Notes: generated by a model not told the origin, from the sequence alone. Shown: positions 43,529 to 55,523, counted from the stretch's first letter. The stretch is DNA of 64,000 bases from Chalciporus piperatus (GCA_038093975.1 JBBPTG010000058.1:85578-149577); one strand, 5' to 3'. Made by a program: numbers and translations.

Positions 43529-46500
43529 GAAGTTTGTATCCTCGTAATCGATCGGCCACGCTGGATCGTGACCTGAAACACACTGTCTGAAGCCACGGCT
43601 CGAAATGTGACGGAGATAAATATTGATATTCTCGTTCTTCACTGTAATGGTGAAGGCCCTCAGATAAAACTCGCATCCATTACATGCGGTCAAACGCCTG
43701 CACATAAGTGTGGCAAACGGTGGCTCGCCGCTGGAATGTTCGTCTTGGTTGCACGACCCCTCACCCAAATTCGTGGACCAGAGTCAGCAGGAAAACGACC
43801 ATATGCCTTTACTAGTAAATTGGTCTGACTTCGCCTCTTTAGTCTGCCCGAAACAATGAGCTGCCAGTTCAATGTAGTAGTGGCACTGCCTCACCCGCGC
43901 CTTGCCAGTGGGCGCTTCCCCAACGAGACACATTGCATTTGGCAATATCAGTGGACGAGGACTGTCGTTTTTCTTCCAATAAAGATGACCTGCGATGCCC
44001 GCTGGAACTCGAGACCCGAGATGGTCTGACTTCATCTGAGTCAACCCCTGATGCAGATGGCGCTCACCCGGCCTTGCCAGTGAACCACATTGCAACTGGA
44101 AAGTGGAACAAGCACCGGAACTTTCTGATGAGGCGGGATGGGAACAAGCACGGGTTAATCAAACAAGACGCGCCAGTGCACGGTGGCCCACAGCGTCCGG
44201 AGTTACGTTAAGACAAGGGGATGATTAGTTATGGTCAACTCAGTTCGGCATTGCTTGTTCAAGGATGCCGATATGGGTTCTATATCGCTCACTCATGTAC
44301 TTGGTCCGCCGAATCGAATGCAAGATATAAGGAATTGCTGTAATCCAAATTTTAGTTCCGAGAAATACTCCGCATCCTGTGTGCTTCGCGGGACGCCCCG
44401 GTGATTTCACCTACGACTGCTCGTCGCCGTCCTCCGAAACGAATAATACGAGTACATATTCAATTTGTCTCATCTTGAACACACAGCCCGATGGTCGGGT
44501 ATGCCGTGAACTCGCCAAAAGGGGGCTGAATAAGATCATCTCATCCCTATCAGGTTTCGATTCCCAAGGCTCTCCCGCCCAGTATTCATAGATCACATGA
44601 AAACTGCGCCTTACGAGGTGACCTGTGTTTCCCGTAATGTCGGGTTCTGGGGTCTACGAAGGGATCCCGGATCCCCTGTGTACCATGATCACCGCAGTGC
44701 GAAAAGACATGGCTTACCGGTTGAGGTGTCTCCCACAGCGAGCGCTCGACGAGGAGGGGTCCCGGGCGTCTGAAAGCAGTGCTCCTTTGTAAGCGCCTTC
44801 CTTTTCATCCTACCCACCGCGTGGTAACGCTCGCACCTCGAGATAGCAAATATAATCGACCTACCTGGATTTTCAACGCTTTTGACGCAGGGGAAGGCTT
44901 TCCGGGTGGGAGGAGTGTTCCCAGACCAGTCTAGGAAGTCAGCGGTGACTCGTTGACGTCTTCCCAGCTATCGTGAGCGGGACTCCTGCCAAAAGTTTCC
45001 CTTTGCGGAGACAATATCGCACATCATATTGAAACCAAAAATAATCGAAGAAAGCTTGGATAGGGGGCCCTCAGCCCGACCGATATATGCAAGCTATGAC
45101 ACTGGGAATGTGGCGAGAGGAGACCAAAATGGGTACCCTAGAATGGATTGAGTCGAGACTTTTTGGGCAGCCAAGGGAAATGACTGGACTGAGTGAGAGG
45201 TGGATATTGTCATCTTAGCGACATTTCGGTGAAGTTCTACGCCATGCACGTATTGACGACGTGTATCATTGACCATTGACAACGAAAGGCGTCAGTAACT
45301 GGGCGCGGACTGCGGGCAAGGAACTTACGCAGCATAGGACAAATGCAGCCATATGTTATCGTGCATAGATACGCCGCTAAGGCTGCGCACTTCTTGAGCA
45401 TTTGACCAGACAGTAGCTCAAGTGCCTCGGCGCCTCTACGAAGTTTACGTTAGTGATGGGAATTCGCAGCTGTCTGTGCCCACCCCGAAGTAGGGAATGT
45501 CGCTCAGGTGCCCCAGGCGGAGTCCGGGGTCATGACAACGACTCCGCCGTTTTGCCACCCAAGACAATCCTGCCGTCGGTCAGCGATCCGAGAGCTATAC
45601 CATGATAGGACGCACATTACCAATAGGGCCTGGACATTGATCATGGGCTCAAAACCTTTCACGTACCGCATTCTGTGTGAATGCATGACGAGGTGATGGA
45701 AAAACGGATGCCTTTGTGCTGCGTAGTCGAACATACGGAGATCTAATAGCAAAGGACACGCACAAACTGACTCCAGCGTTACTGGATAAACAATGGAAAA
45801 ACCAATTGAGTCCGAAAAGTCTCCTGGCAGAAAATGTCTTCCCCGCGACCAAGAGGATTAATATTTGCTTCTTCCAAGACCGAAATGTTTTTGTTCTGGA
45901 GACAACGAGAGAGGTGGTACGTTGCTTCTGAATCCTTGCCATAATTGGCAAGGGGACTGAATTTAAAGACAAGGAACGCCTACACTGCCACGATCGATGA
46001 TGTTCTAATGGAAACCGCTACTCAACGCAATGGCGATGATCAGCGAGACAGAATAACTGTGCCTTGAACATTTTTCTTCGTTGCTGTGGTTATGCGATAT
46101 TTCTGGAAGGGTTGGGACGCGGAGTTCGCTGGACTTTCTCGAAGGTCTGGCTGCGTACGGTCCCGCGACATGTCAAGAGATCCATATTCGGTGCCGTCTG
46201 AATCAGATATGCAAGTCCTCCAGACACCGTGACAAAAAAGTAGGTTGCTGTGTTCGTCCCTCATTTTCCACCCTCGAATAGGAAGGTTTTTCGTGGAAGA
46301 GCGCTCAAAAAGCTGTACGAGTCAGACGGACTGCGCGAGAACCGTGTCCAAGTCATTTCACGACATTCCCGGCTAAAGGTCTGCGGCGCTGCCTTGGGAC
46401 CTAATTAACGGGGGCTGCGCCCCCGACGCGATAACAGATATATAACAAGTATACTTGCCCGACACTCCATCTCCCAGCGCAATCACACCTTTCCCTACAA

Positions 46501-46595
46501 CTACCATCACCGATTCACATACCTCGCACAAATCACACACTCCGCTACTTTTTCAAAGTTATCTCTCATCCATAAAGTCGTCGTCACACATCCAG
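43529..46595. other. gene-poor region
   Basis: No recognisable gene in 3 kb. Short open frames on both strands lack motifs. Phrases such as CCTTGCCAGTG recur near 43,903 and 44,074. The final 150 bases are Ser/Thr-codon rich but lack an ATG before 46,596 and are treated as leader of the next gene. Confidence 0.4.
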
Positions 46596-47249
46596 ATGCC
46601 TGCAAAGCACGTCCGCTTCAACGACGACAATATCTTCTACTCTCCCAAATCGACGCCTTCACCGACGCTCACAGATTCGTCGCTGCCTTCGTCGTCGGGT
46701 CCTCTGACCCCTCCTCAGAACAGCTACACCCCTCTCCCACTTCCTGAAGGTCCCGTTGCCATCCATCCGCTGCTAGCTTTCCATCCCTACGTCCCACCCA
46801 TCGTCTATGATGTGTCGCTTCCCCCGCATACACTCGCCCCAAACGCTCAGGCCTCTCCTTTCAGCCTGCCCGCCAGGGCTCTTGAAGAGGCGGTTACTCA
46901 GCCGGGCATGCAAACCATGACCCTTATCATCGACCAATTCCCGTGGCGGCTGACGCTCCCTCCTACCAAACGCTCGGTTTCTGTCCGCGACCTTCTCGAG
47001 GCGTTGTACTGCTTCCTCCGACACCCAGTTCTCAAGTCGGAATTCCACAGCCTGCCCACCCAGGCATTGAAGGACGAAGTATCCATTGCGTTCCATCACA
47101 GATGCGGCCGCGCACCCTCGAAAGAGGCAGCCGACGAACAGCACCAAAAGGGGGTAAAGCGGGTGGACTTCCTGCGGGGTCGAACGAGATTCATGGGGCT
47201 CTCGAGCACCAAACATGGGCCCGACGTCTGGGTCCTCAATCTCGCATAA
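46596..47249 (+). CDS. DUF6699 family protein 3
   Basis: Single exon, 217 aa. It starts with the motif MPAKHVRFNDDNIFYSPKS, then a Ser/Pro stretch with SSSGPLTPP, frequent at the N-terminus of DUF6699 proteins. Domain hallmarks are AIHPLLAFHPYVPPIVYDVS, FPWRLTLPP, VRDLLEALYCFLRHPV, IAFHHRCGRAP and GVKRVDFLRGRTRFMGL..W.L. This compact form shows the core domain best. Starting at the first ATG gives the canonical N-terminus. Confidence 0.87.
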   Translation: MPAKHVRFNDDNIFYSPKSTPSPTLTDSSLPSSSGPLTPPQNSYTPLPLPEGPVAIHPLLAFHPYVPPIVYDVSLPPHTLAPNAQASPFSLPARALEEAVTQPGMQTMTLIIDQFPWRLTLPPTKRSVSVRDLLEALYCFLRHPVLKSEFHSLPTQALKDEVSIAFHHRCGRAPSKEAADEQHQKGVKRVDFLRGRTRFMGLSSTKHGPDVWVLNLA

Positions 47250-48008
47250 TCGCGGAACCTCATCACTGCCCCATCATTGATGAGGGATTATCCTTATATT
47301 GTATTTTCTGCTTCGCTCTTCGTCACGACACTGGACATTGACGAAAACGCGTACAAATGGTTTTGGACATTGGCATGTAGCATATCCCCCGCATACTTAT
47401 TTCTATCATTATCAGTCTATTTCTCTCCTTCAACTTTGTCATCCATTCTTCCCTCCCTTTTCGACATCGCCTTCTTCGGCCTTTTCCAGGTCTTGTGTAC
47501 AGCATTTTTTGTCACCTTTTGCTTTAGGATGGAATTCTCGACATCTCGACTTTAGTTAGGAATCGTCGGTGAAGGATTTGTAATAGATAGACACAGTAGA
47601 ACAAGAATAAGGATGAAACTGTAGAACATGTACACCGCCCCTGACTGCTGATCGTGATGTGTGGTGCCTGCTGCCTCGGTAATCCCATCCCTGTTGATCA
47701 ATGAAGACGTTGCCACGCACCCCGGATCAAACTTCATCGATCATCAGCGCCCTCCACATATAGCGATTGTGATGGTCCCCAGGATGTAGTTGAAAACCTT
47801 TCGTCATCTTATCGTACAGCCACATGACGACATCGGTGGTTCCGTTTATCTCCGTGATCCTCTTCGGGGAACACGTTGCATCACCCTATCCCATCTAAAG
47901 TTGACGCCGAACGCCGCTCATACGTCATATGGAATTCCGCGGACTATATAATGGGGGGAGATAGGGTCTACCCTTCCTTGACCTCCAACTTAGTCTTCGT
48001 GTTCAAAC
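47250..48008. other. intergenic
   Basis: Holds the 3' region of DUF6699 gene 3 and the promoter of the next gene, with TATATAA-like sequence near 47,945. No other gene was seen. Confidence 0.45.
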
Positions 48009-48698
48009 ATGGCCACGGAGGAAACAGGACACGCAAAATTTGGGGAAAAGATCAAGTGAGCTATTCAGTTTACATGTAGTGCCACATGTGAACAAGCGTT
48101 CGTCGCACGTTTAGAGGTGCAGTTCATGTCGCCCGTGGTACGTTGACCCCTTTCTGCAAAGACCTAGTACACGATGGATTACAGGAATGAGCGAAAACGT
48201 AAGAGGGACGATGATTGGAGCAGCAGACTCTATCACGGGATCGGAAGCTTCCAAGGCGAAGAATGAGGAAACCATTGCGAAAGGTCGGGCTGAGATGGAA
48301 AGGGGCATGGCGCAAATGAAGGGTGCCCCGGTGCCAACTAGCACAAGCGGGGAAACACAAGCGGGAGGAGAAGGTAAGACTCAGGCCCAGCCAGAGCAGC
48401 CCAGCCAAGGACCGCCCCCGCCTCAGGAACCCACTCAGGGATCCGTCGGTACCGAAGGTCCCCAAGGCCAGCCTACTGTACCCCAAACTACTCAGAAAGA
48501 AGCAACGGAACGTACAGATACAGGAACTGGTCAGCCAACAATTAGCAAGGCGACGCAACCTGGTCAGTATAATTGCCACTTTCCAATACATGTGACTTGA
48601 CTGCGTTTCCAGCTCCGGAAACTAAAGAGACTCGGTCTGGAGAAGGTCTTATCGGAGCGGGTGCTGACGCTCCCCAAGGCCCAGGAAGCAGCGTGTAG
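48009..48698 (+). CDS. small hydrophilic protein with a 23-nt microexon
   Basis: Four exons (48,009-48,055, 48,115-48,137, 48,185-48,562, 48,613-48,698) give 177 aa. Joining the microexon yields MATEETGHAKFGEKIKGAV then HVARGMSENVRGTMIGAADS, a continuous pattern seen in fungal CsbD-like or DNA-recognition-type stress proteins with GENVRGT..GA.DS motifs. The rest is rich in Gln, Pro, Thr and Gly with no hydrophobic core, so it is probably disordered. It resembles hydrophilins, which protect cells in drying or stress; this is inference. Starting instead at ATG 48,187 would lose the conserved N-terminus. Confidence 0.68.
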
Positions 48699-49403
48699 AC
48701 GGGTTGATCACAGAAGTGGGCAATTTTTTACTCCCCGAGGTTGTGATACACAGACGAGCGTGCGAGTGATCGACTGAGTTCTAGTGGCATTTTCTCTACG
48801 AGAATAGGTTGTTGAACAATGAGCGTTTGTCTAATACTTCCAGCTGCATCTGTAGGGCTAAAAGTTGTAATCCTCACGATGTGACGAATGCTGACGGGGT
48901 TTCAAGCCTGTCAAGTCTATACGCTTGGCGGCCAATGAGGTAGAGCTGCAAAATTCGGAACGCCCCTGCGTTGTTCTGTCAGTTGACTACCTTTTCCGTC
49001 CAAATCAACAACGTCTTGCTGTTGTGTCAGTCCTTGGAAGTTTTGCCAGGTGCATGCTGCTCAGCCGACCCTGTCAAACATAGCCCAAGTTGTGTGCCTA
49101 GTGATCAAAATACAAAGCCCTCTAAAGTTAGATTACCCGATGTGTACACTTTTGGTATTCTCGGTACATCATACTACCGCTGCTTGCCTTAAACGCTAGT
49201 GTTGTAGGTCCATGTATTTTCACCAGCGAGTGCTTGGATTTTCGCTGCTGTGGCGTACTGGTATCTCGTCGAGCTGTGCCTTTCTTTGTCTCCAGAAACC
49301 GTATAAATGCAGACTATTCTTGAGACTGTTTGGTCACCAACTACACTTCAGCCCCGGGATTCACTTAGCAGGCCTTGCTCTTCCGACTCCTCGAGGATCT
49401 ACT
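48699..49403. other. intergenic
   Basis: No supported gene. This is the upstream region of DUF6699 gene 4. The open frame extends upstream of ATG 49,404 but has no sign of conservation. Confidence 0.45.
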
Positions 49404-50851
49404 ATGGCACACTGGGATCCCTATTGTAGATTCTGGCGCGATCTTGCTATTACCAATGGCCTTAGAGGCATAGACCCACGTGCAATCCGCGACGCAATCA
49501 ACGATATGGCAAGATACGCACCCCCTAACGTATCCGACACGGACGACTCGGAGGATGAGTACGATAATTTGGCACACCGACGGGATTCCCGTGCCCTCAG
49601 AAACCTTCGGCATCATTTGCTCGCGAAACCTGTATACCCGAGCACTTCTCGCAGGCAGGCCGCGCCTGGACGTAATGCTCAGTGTGGCGTGGCGGGTGCT
49701 AATGGTATGGGATTGCTGAAAGTTTCTCAGCATATAGCTGACTTCGTCCTCCAAAAGCTACGCCCGTTCCGCCTGCTCAGCCAATTTCCCCTATCACACC
49801 TATCTGGCTACCTTCCCCATTTCCACCAGTCCCGCCCGTTCCACCCGTTCAGCCGACTCCTCCACTTGCTCCACTTACTCCTGGTTCGACTGATTCGGGT
49901 GATGAGCCCGTCTATTTTCCTTCCCCTCATTCTGCCTTTTTGGGCGGGTCCTCGCGAAATTCGTCTGAGCCTCACGGTAATCGCGGGTCTCGTGGTCGTC
50001 GCGGTCGTCGCGGTCCTGATGGGCCTCCCGGCCCCCCTGGTCCTACTGGGCCTCCCGGTCCCCCCGGTCCTGCCTACCCCATACTCGTTCAACAGCCATA
50101 CCCATGCCAACAGGTCTATTGCATCTCCAAATTTCCCAATAGTTCCCAGGCGCTCTATTTCTATGATAAGCCCCCGCCTCAGCCTCAGCCATACCAGACT
50201 CCCAAACCTACTTTCCCCGCCAAACCCACACCAGTGATTCCCGTCGCAGGGGGGAATGCTGTACCTGGAGTGATGCCTCAGTGGACCCCTGGTGTATGGC
50301 CTCCGATCGACTGGCCCCGAAACGTCCCGATGAAGGTTTCCAATCACATACTTCCCAACGGGTTGAATCCGAACATGCCGACGATCATATGGGATATCTC
50401 CAAACACCCTTCCACGGCGAGAAGATGCACGCCAAACCACGTCTCTGTTGACCTGAAGTCCATTTTGGGGGAATCAATTACGGAACCAGAAAGTCGGAAT
50501 ATCATCGTGTTTTGCCCAGCCGTCCATCATGTATGGGGACACATTAACCTCGACCAACGTGGTAGGATCACGATCGGAGACCTGTTTAATGCGATCTACA
50601 AATACTTCCAGACCCCGCTTACGCTCGCCGAGAAAAACCATATCAAAAGTTTGGACCCAGGCAACTGCGATCGATTACGTAATGCTTTCGAGAACCGCAT
50701 TCGGAACAGCCACTCTCTTCCTGGCTGGGAACGACAACAAGGTTTCTGCCGGTGTGACTTTTTGGGCGAAGCTAGGCATTGGTGGGGTGGCTATCTCATC
50801 ACGATGGACGGACACCATTGCCTGAAACTGGATTTCATGACCAAACCCTGA
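49404..50851 (+). CDS. DUF6699 family protein 4 with collagen-like tract
   Basis: Two exons (49,404-49,704 and 49,758-50,851) give 464 aa; the 53-nt intron has a GCTGAC branch-like site. Three parts follow. Residues 1-100 start MAHWDPYCRFW and include an acidic DTDDSEDEYDN patch. Residues about 101-260 are Pro-rich (PPVPPVPPVQPTPP) and contain 11 perfect Gly-X-Y triplets from GNRGSRGRRGRRG to GPPGPPGPA. A DUF6699 domain follows with GHINLDQRGRITIGDLFNAI, YKYFQTPLTL, FENRIRNSH, CRCDFLGEARHWWGG and LKLDF. No signal peptide is visible, so a secreted collagen role is not supported. The triplets may form trimers, bringing three DUF6699 domains together (inference). Confidence 0.83.
49976..50074 (+). 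repeat. coding collagen-like Gly-X-Y repeat (11 triplets)
   Basis: Thirty-three codons form uninterrupted Gly-X-Y: four Arg-rich triplets (GNR GSR GRR GRR), then Pro-rich ones (GPD GPP GPP GPT GPP GPP GPA). The DNA repeats GGTCCT- and GGCCTCCC-type units, which favours slippage. Confidence 0.9.
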
Positions 50852-51236
50852 TACCGTATGATTTTTTCACGGACGTTCGCTATATTAATAATTAGTATCA
50901 TGGTCTTTCACGTTCAGGACACGCCTCGTGACGATTTCTGACTCTAGCTTACAACATTCGCTCTCGCATCCACTGTAGCTTCAACCATTTCCTTTCGACT
51001 CTTACGATTCTACGACAATATTTTATACCTTAGTGACAACCGTGGAATCACAACATCCTTGACGATTTTCTTGCTATCTTATCTGGTTCATCTGTGGGCG
51101 CATCGCGGTGGGATTGCTAATTTGTCAACACTTGGTTAACACCAACACTCTCCACGCGTTTATGTAAGAGGTTGGAACGGCAACCTTGACTTTGGGTAGG
51201 AAGCTCAGGCGACGTCAACGTTCGAACGCGTCCTCC
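50852..51236. other. intergenic
   Basis: AT-rich 3' region of DUF6699 gene 4 and upstream region of the NAA10-like sequence. No gene seen. Confidence 0.45.
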
Positions 51237-52243
51237 ATGAACATACGCAGAGCAGAGGTATGCCACGAGTACTCTCACTCCATCGCAGTCAGGGTGACGA
51301 TCATTGGCTCACTGCATGAACGTGAACGGTGTACTCTCGGTCACTGACGGTGTTGCCACACATATCATATCACCAGATTACAGATATCTCCGGAATGCAA
51401 GAGTGCAGTGCGCATGTCGTCCCTGAGAGATACACCATTCCTTTCTGTGAGCTTCTCCGTGTGTGATACCCTGTCGTTCTCTCCAGCTGACAGCTAGAGT
51501 CTAGTCGCGGGGGGTGTCGTGAAATTCCCTGAAGTGTGCTTTCTCGCGGAGGATAGTAAGAGCGGCAAAGTCGTGGGGTACGTTTTAGGTTCGATGTGCG
51601 TCCTCTTCCTCTTCCTCTAGAACTCGACTGGAATTGAAACTCGTGTGGTGGCCACGGTAGAGCGGAAGAAAAAGGCCCCAAGAAACATTATTGGGTCGGC
51701 AACATCGACTCGGTGTGCGTCCTCAAAGGTTACAGAAGACTTGGCCTCGCTCATAAGATGATGACCCTCGCGCGTCCGTCTTCCTCCTCCTGGTTGCTCT
51801 TGTTATTACCCACCTTTTGCTAACGCCACGACTCTAGAAGAAGCCATGATGCGGGGTAACAGGAAAATCAGGTACATTCAATTGAATGTTCGGAAATCGA
51901 ACAGGGCAGCAATCTCGTGTTACGGAGATAAACTTGGATACAAGTTCCATCATGTCGAGCTGAAATATTGTGACTTGACTATGCGCGTTGCTCGTTCCAC
52001 AAATCTAACTCACCATTTGCAGACGACGACGACGAGGACGCTCTGGCCATGCGACTTCCGATGCACGCACGAAACATACAGTCAGCTCCTTTCATTTTTC
52101 CTCTGCGCGGTCGTCTGATGTGGTCTTACATCACAGCTTCGGGTGCAGCAAAGGATGTGGTAGAGATCGTCAGAAAACTGACACAACCCCCCCCTGGTAT
52201 ATACGAATGCTGCGTTGGTTTGCTTTCGGCGCTACCGAACTGA
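51237..52243 (+). pseudogene. NAA10/ARD1-like N-alpha-acetyltransferase, degenerate
   Basis: Starts MNIRRAE, then after an intron (51,258-51,375) ITDISGMQECSAHVVPERY, matching the start of the NatA catalytic subunit NAA10. Further pieces are PEVCFLAEDSKSGKVVGYVL, GNIDSVCVLKGYRRLGLAHKMM (the acetyl-CoA RRLGLA loop), RYIQLNVRKSNRAAISCYGDKLGY and YYDDDEDALAM. NAA10 acetylates N-termini of nascent proteins on the ribosome. Between these blocks stops or frame changes occur (the YHALSWP equivalent before PEVCF is lost) and spliced phases cannot all be reconciled. The copy therefore looks decayed, or has unusual introns. The housekeeping copy would be expected elsewhere in the genome. Confidence 0.68.
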
Positions 52244-52379
52244 TCTAAATCAGTCTCTAAGTTGAAACACGATCATTTCTGCGCTTGTATCAATCCCCTT
52301 TTGTCTGCTCTCAGTCATTCCAACACCCATGTTCTGATTGCAGGAGCAATGTAGCTTTATAGGTATTACCAGCTGTCTG

Positions 52380-53960
52380 TAAGCATTGGAATTAAAACTT
52401 GAAACCTCCGGTTAGACCCATGACGCGGTGCCTTGATCGCCTGCAATCTCGGTGCGTTAGCGCCATACATTCTGGCCAGTGGTGTATCGAATATATCATA
52501 GCTGGGATACATAGCAGCATCTGCGATGCCACTGTGACCAACTTCAATGGCTTTGGTTAGTAGCGTACTGGCGCTGGTTCGTACGGCCGCATTCCACATG
52601 AGCTCGTCGGAAGCCAGGAGGGACCATGCATAATAGACGGAGGGTAGCAGAAGGTGTTGTATTGCGATCGAAGATCGATGGGAGGAAAGGTTTAACGTCG
52701 AAGCTTGCAGATGCAAGTGCGAGGGTTTCGCCCCAATGCTGAAATGCCATGGTCCGAAATCCGTCATAGTGATGGGAACAACGCTGTAGAACTCACCACG
52801 GACTCGTTGAGGATGGATTCAAGTAACGAAAGCGGATGAGTGTATTCTATCGGTAACCCTAACGCCGTCAAAGTCAGAATTAGCGCAAAACTCGAGCAGG
52901 TGCAACTTGAAGGTCACCGTGTTCCCAAGGTCATGTTTGAAGGCGAAGCCGTAACGGGACAATCACCTCCGTCACGGAAACATCTAGCTGGCTGTGCAGG
53001 GAAGTTTCGGTGACTTCGTAGGTTGAAGCATTTCAGCCGAAGATGTTTGCTTCATCATCGACATCCCTTTGGGGCATCGTTACTAAATTTACACTGAGGA
53101 CGTTCCCGCAAACCCAAGTCTGGGTGGGCGTTAATCGCGTGATCGTGTCGCTTTTGCTGATTCAAACTGCGAAGGTTGGCCTCATCAATATCGCTTACAC
53201 TGCAGAGTCCTTGACCAGGTTAACCTGGCTACTGCTGCCAATTTCGCCGCGAACAACACTGATCCGAAGGCTGCGGGGCACCACCAGTTCAAATGCTTGT
53301 ACATTGTCGATCGTTAGACCATACTGATCTGTAAGCCAAAACTAACCTGTTAATAGTGCGGAGTCGATCATATTTATAACAGCAGCAGCGTCTGATACCT
53401 CCACCAAGCGTAAAACCAGCGACACCGACACTGGTAACTCTTGGCCCGAGGGCAGCGTAAACGTCGTCCAAGGTGAGACTTGCTCCGATGGTGACGGTCT
53501 GGGATGTAGAGTTGTATACAACCTCGGAGAATCTGGACATCGCGATCTGGACACTTGTGGTCGACGAGAATCCAAAATTTGATGCATGTCCACCTCCTTT
53601 GACCTTTGGTGGTACGATGTGGGTTTCGTGTTATATTAACATCGAATGACACGTACCGCAAAGGGAGTTTGTGTTCTGTTGAGAATTTGTAGCTAAGAGA
53701 GTCACGATAGGTGAACATGGCGCGTGGATTTGATAAAGCCGGCTTACTGCGAGAGCGATATCTTCTGCAGTACCAAGTTCAAAAGAGCAAGCCACAATTT
53801 GGTTACTTGAACTTCCCCAGTGGCTGATATCATCAGCGTACGGATGCTGTTTCCAGATCAGTCCTCGAAGTGTGAGTCCGCGAACGAGAAAAAAGGAACT
53901 GGCGAACCGATATCGAAGACTTCTGATGCAGAGGAAACAGAGGATGCAATTTCAGGTTTC
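52380..53960 (-). pseudogene. FAD-linked (BBE-type) oxidoreductase relic with internal inversion
   Basis: N-terminal parts read on the minus strand: SSVSSASEVFDIGSPVP, YADDISHWGSSSNQIVAC, FELGTAEDIALA, then after an intron VKGGGHASNFGFSSTTSVQI, MSRFSEVVYNSTSQTVTIGA, GVAGFTLGGG and DQYGLTIDNVQAFELVVP (down to about 53,276). This is a PCMH-type FAD domain. The next expected segment, GIVTKFTLRTFPQTQVW..LDQVNLA..NFAANNTDPKAA, is on the plus strand at about 53,066-53,276. The C-terminal part returns to the minus strand: MAFQHWGETLALASASFDV, MWNAAVRTSASTLLTKA and DTPLARMYGANAPRLQAIK. Several frame changes are present. Such enzymes oxidise sugars, alcohols or alkaloid-like metabolites; this copy cannot be functional as arranged. 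Confidence 0.78.
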
Positions 53961-55523
53961 ATTCAAAAGAAGTCGAGGGAGTAAACCACCAGCGTCAGCA
54001 AGCGCTATTCCGAGCCCAGTGTCCAGGACCGCGAGGGAGGGTAGGCATTGAGGAATCATCCTTGACACGTCAGAGGAAGAGGATAACCCCTCCCATTAGA
54101 TGCCTTATATACGACCAGCCTTTTTGGAGTCGACATTGTGCTGACACGAGGAGACCGCATGGACGCCGGTGAGAGAGGCTTACGGCCAGAGGACGTCTGC
54201 TGACAGATAAATGTCGTTTATGCGGGGTTCGCTTCTACCGCCCAAGCAATGTCTTAGGGCTGAGTATCGTAAGTATCCCGTTGGAGGCGTGGGTCAGCGC
54301 GTCTTCTCGGAAGTTCTCTCTGTGGGGTGCCGAGCAGCCAGGGATAGAACGTTTCGCCAATACCTCACTGCATTTGGGTCGGGACGATGAGCCGATCACT
54401 CTAGAGGAGCTGTCGACTTGTCAAAAACACCGACGGAAGTCGGCGGGCGATGTTGAATGAAATTGACCCAGACCAGAGCCCAGAACGAGATCTCTCGACG
54501 AGAATTTTGAGTGTCACTATCGGGGACATACGCAAGGTAACCACCCTGGACTGAAAGAGCTAAAACTAGTTAGGAGCGAAACTGATACTCATTGGACATG
54601 GCTCTTACATCTAAAGCACCGTTGGGCTCGCTGCTGACTGGATCTCTGCAGGTCGGTACACAGAGATCCGGTCGCGGTTATGGGAATGGTGTGCAACTGC
54701 TAGTGCTCTCACAGTGGGAGGCGATGTAATGAAAGGCTTCGTGATAACGCACATTGGAGCGCAGTGGGACCCAGCGAGCGGGAAATTCTTGACCCAAGCT
54801 GCATGATGAGCCTGAAAGACTATGAAGTTGACTTGTGCATTGTGAGTCCACAAGTCGTGAAAAGCACTCCAGTTTCGAAGCCTTCGTTCAACGAACCCTG
54901 GCAATGATGACACTGACACCGCCAGTGATACGAGCGTCGAGGACCAATTGATGACGGTGATGTGGATTTCGGAGATGACAGAGTTCTACTTTGGGATGCT
55001 AACGCGAGGCTCTGAGGGACACTCTCATGATCAAGTTGTGCAAATAGGCAGGTTCGTAATCTATTAGACTGAAAAATCTTGAGGCAAGGTCTGATTCAGT
55101 TGGCAGCGTGTGGGTGTGACTTTGTGTGAGTCGTGGCAGTGGACGTACCGGAGTCCGATTCAGAGAACTGACACATGACATTCGTTCCTGCTCGATACCA
55201 AGTTTTTACAGGCACACTCAGATACCCTGGCCACTTGTCCACCGCACTGGCAGGCGCTGCTCACAGCATCCCATAACCCCAGCAGGCGCTTGTTGTCATC
55301 GCCCGCCAAAAGTAGATCGCTCGGGGCTTCATCTGTTCCACCATCTGTGGCTGTGACGGTGAGTCTGTAAGAGCAGGCTGTGTATCGATCTCCAAGCTGA
55401 CGCTATGATGGCGGCGTCAAGGCGCTGGGGTCGCAAGCTGTGACCAGAGCCATTTCTCCGGAGATATAACAACCACATCCCAAAACACCCGCCTCAATAA
55501 GCAGTTACCCGCATCGGACGACG
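53961..55523. other. intergenic with degraded coding-like sequence
   Basis: On the plus strand, about 54,450-54,807 reads MLNEIDPDQSPERDLSTRI, then WEWCATASALTVGGDVMK and FVITHIGAQWDPASGKFL to a stop, with a frame change near 54,632. It looks like the 3' end of a decayed gene of unknown family. The remaining sequence up to DUF6699 gene 5 shows nothing recognisable. Confidence 0.35.

Noticed and set aside
49808..50440. 210-codon minus-strand frame opposite the collagen-like tract
   Set aside because: It is the antisense shadow of the repetitive GGTCCT coding sequence of DUF6699 gene 4.
49404..50851. Reading the Gly-X-Y protein as a secreted collagen
   Set aside because: The N-terminus MAHWDPYCRFW has no signal peptide, and the tract is only 11 triplets.
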